Shown piece by piece: positions 5,709 through 11,427 of a stretch of DNA of 15,183 bases. Positions within the stretch are counted from its first letter, which is position 1; each line of letters starts with the position of its first letter. The stretch is from Promicromonosporaceae bacterium (GTDB taxonomy: Bacteria; Actinomycetota; Actinomycetes; Actinomycetales; Cellulomonadaceae): NCBI GenBank assembly GCA_009780755.1, contig WQZL01000045.1:1-15183 (forward strand). Reading direction: 5' to 3'. The notes under the pieces were generated by a model that saw only the letters and a list, made by a program, of their open reading frames with translations, was not told the origin of the DNA and searched no databases. The translations under genes were made by a program, and so were the position numbers.

Positions 5709-7766
5709 TTACCAGACACGGATACGGGAGGTGGGGTAGGCGAGCGGGCCAGCCGGATATGTGGCCTCGTAGTCTTTGCTGCGGCCGATAAGGTCAATGT
5801 CGGCGACGATGGGACTGCCGTCAGGGTTCTCGAAGTCGGCATCCACAATGCGGACGCGGCCCAGATCAGCGCCGGTAATCACCGGGCTGATCGGCGCGAA
5901 GACGCCCTCGGGTGCCTCGATTTCGAGCCAGACTTGCTCCCCTTCCTCGACTATTCGAACGGCGCCGGGTACTCCGCTGAGATCGAGCGCGCCTTCTTCG
6001 CCTACCCGCGGCCTAGCCCCGCCCACGTAGGCATTACGAGCGATGTATGCAGCCTGTCGCTGGAAGTGGAAGCGGGCGTGATCGCCGCCCAGGTTGGCCC
6101 TCGGGGCAACGGCTTCCAGATATTCCTCCCAGGTGGCGGGGAACTCGTCATAGATGTGGGTGCCGTAGCCGTTGGGGTCGAAGCCCTCGACAATCATCGG
6201 GAGGGGTTCGGTTCGGTTGTAGGCGAGGGTCGGGGTGGTTTCGACACGCTCGCTGCGCTCGCTACTCAACCACCCGGGCGGCGCGCCGATGAAGAGGTTG
6301 CCGTAGTAGCGGTCGTCGCCGGGGTAGATGAAGGAGTAGCCAGCCACGTTGGTTGAGTGCGGCAGGTGGTATGGCGTGGCCCGGTCGAGTACGGGTTGGA
6401 CGCGCACGGCCCCGGCCAGCAGATTGTTGATGATCGCGTTGCCCTGGGAAAACAGTTCCACCGAAATCGGCGAAGCCAGCACGTTGTGATCGACGGTGGT
6501 GGGGCCGTGGCAGACCTCGATGAACAGGTCGCGCGTGTTGTTGTACAGCAGATTGCGGCTGATGCGCGTGCCTTGCACCTGCCAGTCCAGCCAGATGCCC
6601 AGCGTCGAGGTGTGGATGCGATTGCGGATTATCTGCACGTCGATGGGGGCGTGCAGTTTGATGGCCGCGATCTCGAAGCCGTTGAATTCGTGCTTGGTGC
6701 CGATGCGATAAATGTGGTTGTCCTCGATGGTTGAGAACACGCAACCCAGATGCCCGACAATGCCGTTTTGCCCGCAGTCGAAGATGGTGTTGCGCCGCAC
6801 GATGTGCGAGCCGATGTGTTCCTTGGCCCAGCCATAGTCGCGGGCGGTGAACACGGCCTCTAGTTGGTATTGGTAGCCGGGCTTGTCGCCGCGGTCGGTG
6901 GCGTAGTTGTGGCCGGTGGTGATCTCTTTGCCCAGCGAGATGCCGGAGCATTTGGAATCGCGGATTATGTTGTCCTCGATGATCCAGCCCTTGGCCCAGT
7001 TTGGGCCGATCAGCCCTGGCTGGTCGGCGGTGGGCGGCGTCCACGGGGTGGCCGCGTGGGCCAGCTCGAAGCCGCGCACGGTCACGTAGTTCAGGTGGTT
7101 GCGCTCGGGATAGAACACGGCCGGGCGAACGTTGATCTCCACCAATGCCTCGTTGGGGTCGGCGCCGTGGAAGTTCGCCCAGATGGTGGTTACCTCTTCG
7201 GTGACCTCGACGTACCAGACGTAGCTGGACTGGTCGGGGTCGACCAGCGGCACGTTGTGACCCGTCCAGCGGTAATAGACGCTTTCGACCCGTTGCGGGT
7301 TTGAGACCGCCGCGCGGGAGAACACCTCGTGGAAGGAGCGGCCGTCTAGGTATACCTCCCCCAGATGTGGCCAGGGTTCGCCACCGGGGCGGATGGTCCA
7401 GTCGCCCCAGATGCGCTCGACGTAAGGGTTGAAGTCGCCGAACAGGGAGTTGGGGATGACCGCGCGCCACACGTCGTCGTCCTCCCGCATCCAGCCGGTG
7501 ATCCGCTCGGAACCCTTGATAATCACCTTCTCCTCCCGCGCGGCCTCGAAGGTCACGCGCCGGGCGTCGGATAGCCCACCGCGCACGGGCCGAACCCATT
7601 CGCGGTAGGTGCCCTCGTGGACCCTGACCGTGCCGCCTGGCCGAACCAGCTCCGCGGCGCGCTGAATGGTGCGCAGTGGGGCGGTCTCGGTGCCGTCGGC
7701 GTGGTCAGACCCGGTCAGGGCCACGTGGAGGATCATGAAAGGTTCCGTTTCTGAGTGTTCCGTCAT
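5709..7766 (-). CDS. GH120 beta-xylosidase (right-handed beta-helix)
   Basis: A 685-residue protein matching GH120, the family of Thermoanaerobacterium XylC that releases xylose from xylo-oligosaccharides. It has the expected N-terminal strand (LHVALTGSDHADGT), VHEGTYREWVRP (49-60), the conserved stretch from 238 to 264 ending KGWIIEDN, and W-L-D-W (392-395) followed by F-I-E-V-C-H-G-P (415-422). Asp394 and Glu417 are 23 residues apart, the same spacing as the nucleophile and acid/base reported for XylC (382 and 405). No signal peptide is seen, so it probably acts on imported oligosaccharides. Family members begin near residue 11 (M-I-L-H-V, ATG 7736), so the true start may be there. The 7766 start has AAAGGA 10 bases upstream, but its ATGACG belongs to a repeat. 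Residues ~498-511 are encoded by a dispersed palindromic repeat. Confidence 0.88.
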   Translation of the reverse strand: MTEHSETEPFMILHVALTGSDHADGTETAPLRTIQRAAELVRPGGTVRVHEGTYREWVRPVRGGLSDARRVTFEAAREEKVIIKGSERITGWMREDDDVWRAVIPNSLFGDFNPYVERIWGDWTIRPGGEPWPHLGEVYLDGRSFHEVFSRAAVSNPQRVESVYYRWTGHNVPLVDPDQSSYVWYVEVTEEVTTIWANFHGADPNEALVEINVRPAVFYPERNHLNYVTVRGFELAHAATPWTPPTADQPGLIGPNWAKGWIIEDNIIRDSKCSGISLGKEITTGHNYATDRGDKPGYQYQLEAVFTARDYGWAKEHIGSHIVRRNTIFDCGQNGIVGHLGCVFSTIEDNHIYRIGTKHEFNGFEIAAIKLHAPIDVQIIRNRIHTSTLGIWLDWQVQGTRISRNLLYNNTRDLFIEVCHGPTTVDHNVLASPISVELFSQGNAIINNLLAGAVRVQPVLDRATPYHLPHSTNVAGYSFIYPGDDRYYGNLFIGAPPGWLSSERSERVETTPTLAYNRTEPLPMIVEGFDPNGYGTHIYDEFPATWEEYLEAVAPRANLGGDHARFHFQRQAAYIARNAYVGGARPRVGEEGALDLSGVPGAVRIVEEGEQVWLEIEAPEGVFAPISPVITGADLGRVRIVDADFENPDGSPIVADIDLIGRSKDYEATYPAGPLAYPTSRIRVW
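6234..6278. repeat. family A palindromic repeat inside the GH120 gene
   Basis: GGTGGTT (6234-6240) and AACCACC (6268-6274) flank an imperfect palindrome. It shares GTGGTTTCGACACGCTCG (6235-6252) and a further 21 nt (6258-6278, beginning CTCGCTACTCAACCACC) with 10373-10414; only the short middle differs (CTGCG here, TTC there). On the minus strand it is translated in frame as PGWLSSERSERVETTP in a loop near residue 505 of the xylosidase. Confidence 0.8.
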
Positions 7767-7782
7767 CCTGCATTATTCCTTT

Positions 7783-7838
7783 CGTCATCCTGCGCGAAGA
7801 GAGCCCAGCGAACGGAGTTGCAGGACCTAGAGATGACG
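7783..7838. repeat. REP-like palindrome, family B copy 1
   Basis: CGTCATCCTGC (7783-7793) pairs with GCAGG (7820-7824) and ATGACG (7833-7838), giving a two-part stem. The same 11-mer CGTCATCCTGC also occurs at 7761-7771, over the upstream GH120 start codon. It lies in the pgmB-GH120 gap. Confidence 0.65.
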
Positions 7839-7850
7839 GTTACCGCCGGG

Positions 7851-7892
7851 TCTAGGCCCTGCGACTCGCTCCGCTCGCACAGGGTGACGAGG
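7851..7892. repeat. REP-like palindrome, family B copy 2 (inverted)
   Basis: This copy is in inverted orientation to copy 1. Read on the minus strand it gives CGTCACCCTGTGCGA then GCGAGTCGCAGGGCCTAGA, matching the pattern of copy 1 (CGTCATCCTGCGCGA, then GCAGGACCTAGA). CCCTG (7857-7861) and CAGGG (7880-7884) form the stem base. Copies 1 and 2 together fill almost all of the 128-bp gap between pgmB and the GH120 gene, an arrangement like enterobacterial paired REPs. It begins 2 bp after the pgmB stop in transcription order. Confidence 0.7.
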
Positions 7893-7894
7893 GG

Positions 7895-8533
7895 CTAAAC
7901 AACATTGAGCAATTCGGGCAGCGCCTGGATGGTCCAGGTGGCGCCTTCGTGGGCGGTGGCGTCTCCGATGGCCACACAACGCATCCCGGCGGCGATGGCC
8001 GCATCTACGCCCGCGAAGGCATCCTCGACCACGATGCAGTCGGCCGGAGCCAACCCCAGCTTCTCGGCGGCCTGAAGGAACACCTCCGGGTCGGGCTTGG
8101 AGGCCGAAATCGTGGTGCCGTCCGCGATGGCGTCGAAGGCGTCAAGCAGCCCGATGCGTTTTAGAATGGGCACGGCGTTCTTCGAGGAAGAGCCGATGGC
8201 CTGCTTTATGCCCCACTGCCACAGCACTTCCAGGGTCTCCACGACGCCGGGGTCGGCGTCGCCCGGGGTGAGCCGGTCAAGCAGCCGCACATACTCGTCG
8301 TTCTTTTCCGTCGCCAAGGTCAGCTTCTCCTCGGCAGAAAGCTCGACCGGGCCAAGGGAGAGCAGGATGTCCAGGCTCTCCATTCGCGAGACGCCGCGCA
8401 GCCGGTTGTTATCCTCGGCCGTGAACGTGATACCCAGGCGCTCCGCGATACCCGACCATGCCTCGAAATGCAGGTTGTCCGTGTGGACGAGTACCCCGTC
8501 GAGGTCGTAGATGATTCCCTTGATCTTGCTCAC
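7895..8533 (-). CDS. pgmB: beta-phosphoglucomutase
   Basis: A 212-residue HAD-superfamily enzyme that converts beta-D-glucose-1-phosphate to glucose-6-phosphate. The family-specific set is present: nucleophile and acid/base Asp10 and Asp12 in Y-D-L-D-G-V-L, then T-D-N-L-H-F (His22), G-V-S-R at 47-50 with M-E-S-L, the G-S-S-S-K loop (114-118), Lys146 in A-S-K-P-D-P, and Glu170/Asp171 in V-V-E-D-A. These match the catalytic and substrate residues of the Lactococcus enzyme with a 1-2 residue offset. The GTG start (8533) overlaps the GH3 stop as GTGA (8530-8533), so the two are translationally coupled; the longer open frame upstream lies inside the GH3 gene. PgmB normally serves phosphorylases that release beta-glucose-1-phosphate, but no GH65-type phosphorylase is present in the window. 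Confidence 0.93.
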   Translation of the reverse strand: MSKIKGIIYDLDGVLVHTDNLHFEAWSGIAERLGITFTAEDNNRLRGVSRMESLDILLSLGPVELSAEEKLTLATEKNDEYVRLLDRLTPGDADPGVVETLEVLWQWGIKQAIGSSSKNAVPILKRIGLLDAFDAIADGTTISASKPDPEVFLQAAEKLGLAPADCIVVEDAFAGVDAAIAAGMRCVAIGDATAHEGATWTIQALPELLNVV

Positions 8534-10218
8534 AGCCGAGTGTCCCAACGTCCCAGGAACGGGTCGGTCGGGGCGGTGCCCTGGAATTCGGCCTCGCCGC
8601 ACAGCGCCGCCATCAGGTGGTCGAAGACGTACGGTGAGGAGTTGTACGTGTTGATGAAGGTGCGCACGCGCGGCACGTCCAGCAGGTGATATGGGTTCTC
8701 CACCGAGATGAACACCGTGGGCGTGGTGGTAATGAACTCTGGCACATCGGCGCCCATCGGTTCCTTCCAGACGATCCGCACACAAGTCTGGTTCGACTTC
8801 ACCGAGAGGTTGGCCAGGTAGACGATCAGGTCGTAGTTGTCGGTCACATCGGTGGTTGGGATGGTGCGTCCCTCCCAGCCCTCGGCCGGCTCGAACTTGG
8901 TGACCTCGTGGCCAGCCTCGCGCAACCGCTCCATAAAGCCGTCCAGGATGCCTTCGCCCGAGATGCCGTAGCCCCAGCCATCGCCCTCTAGCCCGTAGAA
9001 CAGCACTCGCTTGTACCGCTCGGGGGTAATAGGCAGCACGCCCGCTTCCTCCTTGACCAGCGTCACGGAGCGGGCGGCGATGTCGCGGGCGACGGCCACA
9101 TGCTCGGGAGTGCGGAGCAGTTCGGCGGCGTTTGCGGCAGGCAGGTTGTCGCAGAGGTGCAGGCCAAGCGATGCCTTCAGCGCCAGAATGCGGGTGATCG
9201 CCTCGTCCAAACGCTCGGGCGTGATGGTGCCGTTCGCGATACCCTCGCGCATGTAGCCGTAATCCTCATCGAAGTTCTTGGTGAAGAGGAACATGTCGCA
9301 ACCGGCGGCGATGGTGGCGGGCACGGCATCCTTGCGGGGCAGCACCTGGGCCATGCCAGACATGGTGGTGGCATCGGTGACCACCAGACCGTTGAAGCCG
9401 AGGCTGCCGCGCAGCAGATCGTTCAACAGCTCCTTGGCGACGAGGCCGGGCAGCACATCCTTGTCGGCCAGACCGGGGCACAGCGCCTTGGAATATTCGG
9501 GGAGCATAATGTGCCCAGCCATGACAGTGCGGGCACCGGCGTCAATGGACGCCTGGTAAACCTTACGGAAGGTGGCGTCCCACTCCTCGACCGTCATGGT
9601 GTTCACCGAATTGAGCAGGTGTTGGTCGCGGTCGTCAACGCCGTCACCGGGCCAATGCTTGATCGAGGTCGCCATTCCGGCGGCCTCCATCGCCGTGACG
9701 TACTCGGCGCCCATCTGGGCTACCAGATCGGTGTCGCCGCCGAAGGCGCGGGTGGCGACGATGGGGTTTCGATAGTTCAGGTCTAGGTCGATCACCGGGC
9801 CGAATGACCAGTTGATGCCGACGGACATGGCTTCGGCGGCGATCACCTTGGCGGCGGTAGCGGCGGTCTTTGGATCGCCGGTGGCGCCAATGGCCATCAG
9901 GGCGCCAGTATGGGTGCCCTCGGGAATGGTTTGGGTGACGCCCGCCTCTAGGTTCGCCGCGATCAGCATCGGGATGCGCGTCGAGGTTTGCAGGGTGGTG
10001 ACGGCGCGGCTTGCCTCACCCACGGGCATGTTGCGGAGCATGACGCCACCGACACGCTTGTTCTTGGCTAGGTCGGCCAGGTACTCGTCGTCGTCGGAGT
10101 AGGTGAGCTGGCAGAACAGCTGGCCGAGCTTGTCGTCGGCGTCCATCGTGGCGAGGGTGTCGGTTACCCACTTGATGCCAGTCTCATCGAGGTTGAATGG
10201 GGCCTTGCTGAGATCCAT
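8530..10218 (-). CDS. GH3 enzyme, NagZ-like; hydrolase or phosphorylase
   Basis: A 562-residue GH3 protein with an N-terminal (beta/alpha)8 barrel (~15-355) and a C-terminal alpha/beta domain (~370-545). The nucleophile is Asp282 in G-L-V-V-T-D-A-T-T-M-S-G-M. Instead of depending on a Glu from the C-terminal domain, it has the NagZ-type loop KHWPGDGVDDRDQH (187-200), with the Asp198-x-His200 acid/base dyad. Upstream NagZ landmarks are partly changed: the usual D-Q-E-G-G is N-L-E-A-G (89-93), so the sugar specificity may not be N-acetylglucosamine. No signal peptide is seen, so it is probably cytoplasmic. The start has AAGGAG 7 bases before the ATG. It follows the ABC importer genes and overlaps pgmB by 4 bases. 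His-dyad GH3 enzymes have been reported to act as phosphorylases, which would suit the PgmB partner. Family is firm; reaction and substrate are open. Confidence 0.88.
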   Translation of the reverse strand: MDLSKAPFNLDETGIKWVTDTLATMDADDKLGQLFCQLTYSDDDEYLADLAKNKRVGGVMLRNMPVGEASRAVTTLQTSTRIPMLIAANLEAGVTQTIPEGTHTGALMAIGATGDPKTAATAAKVIAAEAMSVGINWSFGPVIDLDLNYRNPIVATRAFGGDTDLVAQMGAEYVTAMEAAGMATSIKHWPGDGVDDRDQHLLNSVNTMTVEEWDATFRKVYQASIDAGARTVMAGHIMLPEYSKALCPGLADKDVLPGLVAKELLNDLLRGSLGFNGLVVTDATTMSGMAQVLPRKDAVPATIAAGCDMFLFTKNFDEDYGYMREGIANGTITPERLDEAITRILALKASLGLHLCDNLPAANAAELLRTPEHVAVARDIAARSVTLVKEEAGVLPITPERYKRVLFYGLEGDGWGYGISGEGILDGFMERLREAGHEVTKFEPAEGWEGRTIPTTDVTDNYDLIVYLANLSVKSNQTCVRIVWKEPMGADVPEFITTTPTVFISVENPYHLLDVPRVRTFINTYNSSPYVFDHLMAALCGEAEFQGTAPTDPFLGRWDTRL

Positions 10219-10260
10219 CGTCTTGCTCCTTGCGATTGGGGTTGTGGGCGTTCTTGGATA

Positions 10261-10303
10261 GCGGCGGGCCTGCCCGCGAGGGGTAGTGCGTCAGGCCCGC
10301 CGC
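10261..10303 (-). terminator. strong GC hairpin after the ABC importer genes
   Basis: A perfect 12-bp stem, GCGGCGGGCCTG (10261-10272) with its complement (10292-10303), encloses a 19-nt loop. It lies in the 201-bp gap between the last ATPase gene and GH3. There is no T-run on the minus strand, so termination is not assured. It may be a partial terminator or a processing and stability hairpin that lowers expression of the downstream catabolic genes. The rest of the gap holds the family A repeats and the GH3 ribosome site. Confidence 0.5.
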
Positions 10304-10321
10304 CAGTCTGGGGTTATTCGA

Positions 10322-10414
10322 GTGGTTGAGTGGGGCTAATGAGGGAGGCTCTTGTCGAACTCACCATCGGAAGTGGTTTCGACACGCTCGTTCCTCGCTA
10401 CTCAACCACCCGGG
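10322..10414. repeat. family A repeat pair, inverted
   Basis: A well-preserved copy (10373-10414: GTGGTTTCGACACGCTCG, then TTC, then 21 nt starting CTCGCTACTCAACCACC) is matched by a degenerate inverted copy at 10322-10365, beginning GTGGTTGAGT and ending TTGTCGAACTCACC. GTGGTTGAGT (10322-10331) is the exact complement of 10400-10409, so the pair can fold into one long stem. The good copy ends 5 bp from the ATPase stop codon. Confidence 0.65.
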
Positions 10415-10419
10415 GTTGC

Positions 10420-11427
10420 TCAACCGGCGGCGGTGGCTAGCGCCGGGGCACCAGCTACTGTGGCCTCCCGAGCGGCCTCCTCCTCGGCAATCGCCTGTGC
10501 CGCCAGCAGTTGACGGCGGTCTTCGCGGCGAATTTTCTGCTTGACCGGATCGGCCACGGGGGCGGCCATCCACAGGCGTTGCGTGTAGGGATGCTCTGGA
10601 CGGCAGGTGACCTCCGCGGTATCACCGGCCTCGACGATCTCGCCCTTCCACATCACGGCAACCCGGTGGGAGATGTGCCGCACCACATCCAGGTCATGCG
10701 TGATGAACAGGTATGCGACCTTCGTGCGGTCCTGAATTTCCTTGAATAAGTCGAGTACGCGGGCCTGGGTAGACAGGTCGAGGGCCGAAACCGGCTCATC
10801 GCAGATAATCAGCTCCGGGTCGAGAGCGAGCGCGCGAGCGATAGCGATGCGTTGCCGCTGCCCGCCGGAGAACTCCCGCGGCAGGCGATGCATGGCGTCG
10901 GCGGGCAGGCGCACCTCTTCGAGCAGGTTCGCCACCCGCTCCCTAGCCTCGGCCTTTGACATCTTCCGGGTCGGTGGCGGTTCGACAAGAGTCTCCTCAT
11001 CCATCTCGGGCATCTTCTGGGCCGATGGCGGCTGTTCGAAGAGACCCTCCTCATCAACCCTGGGCACCCGCCGGGCCAGCAGCGGCTCGGACAAGATCGC
11101 CTCGATGGTCATGGCCGGATTCAACGAGGTGTACGGGTCTTGGAAGACGACTTGCACGTCCTTGCCAATCTCCCGGCGCCGCCTGGCCGAGATGTTGCCG
11201 ATCTCCTCGCCGTGCAACGTGATTGAGCCCTCCGTCACCGGGGCCAGGCCGAGTACGGCCCGGCCCAGCGTCGTCTTACCCGAGCCAGACTCCCCGACCA
11301 GGCCGACACATTCGCCGGGACGGATGTCCAAGCTGACGCCCTTGAGCGCCCGGAACGGCTTGGCCCTAAACCCCTTGATTGGATACTCGACCACCAAGTC
11401 CTTGACGGTCAGCAGTGGCGCGGTCAT
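10420..11427 (-). CDS. ABC importer ATPase, DppF/OppF type
   Basis: A 335-residue ATP-binding subunit of a peptide/opine-class importer. It has Walker A GESGSGKT (45-52), Q-loop Gln96 in VFQDPYTSLNP, signature FSGGQ (186-190), Walker B LIICDEP (206-212), H-loop His244, and the C-terminal E-H-P-Y-T-Q (278-283) typical of the OppD/F extension. A ~35-residue insertion at about 121-155, between Q-loop and signature, is made of tandem repeats and is not usual for the family. ATGA at 11424-11427 overlaps the stop of the fused permease/ATPase gene, and GAGGAGG stands 8 bases before the start. It should pair with the ATPase half of that fusion as a heterodimer. Acidic and alanine-rich residues fill the last ~30 positions. 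Confidence 0.93.
   Translation of the reverse strand: MTAPLLTVKDLVVEYPIKGFRAKPFRALKGVSLDIRPGECVGLVGESGSGKTTLGRAVLGLAPVTEGSITLHGEEIGNISARRRREIGKDVQVVFQDPYTSLNPAMTIEAILSEPLLARRVPRVDEEGLFEQPPSAQKMPEMDEETLVEPPPTRKMSKAEARERVANLLEEVRLPADAMHRLPREFSGGQRQRIAIARALALDPELIICDEPVSALDLSTQARVLDLFKEIQDRTKVAYLFITHDLDVVRHISHRVAVMWKGEIVEAGDTAEVTCRPEHPYTQRLWMAAPVADPVKQKIRREDRRQLLAAQAIAEEEAAREATVAGAPALATAAG
10961..11091 (-). repeat. in-frame tandem duplication within the ATPase gene
   Basis: 10961-11011 (51 nt) and 11012-11065 (54 nt) are clearly repeats of each other (both start ATCTTC and end GGGC), and a weaker third copy begins at 11066. In protein the units are EPLLARRVPRVDEEGLF (114-130), EQPPSAQKMPEMDEETLV (131-148) and EPPPTRKMSKAEARERV (149-165). 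The outer units blend into normal ATPase sequence, so the natural E-P-L-x-x segment seems to have been copied to make an acidic, proline-rich loop. Confidence 0.75.

Noticed and set aside
5691..6356. Plus-strand open frame of 221 codons
   Set aside because: Antisense to the GH120 gene; it arises from the GC-rich codon pattern of the real gene.
6262..7599. Long open frame (445 codons) on the minus strand in another frame
   Set aside because: It lies inside the GH120 gene, has low-complexity Arg/Gly/His-rich composition typical of a GC-rich shadow frame, and shows no family motif.
7783..7892. CRISPR-like repeats
   Set aside because: Only two inverted, non-identical palindromes without regular spacers or cas genes.
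8534..8785. N-terminal extension of beta-phosphoglucomutase
   Set aside because: It overlaps the GH3 gene out of frame; the family begins right at the GTG of the GTGA overlap.
10219..10419. LacI/CcpA-type operator ahead of GH3
   Set aside because: No palindrome of the TG-N-AA-CG-TT type could be found in the gap; only the GC hairpin and family A repeats are visible.
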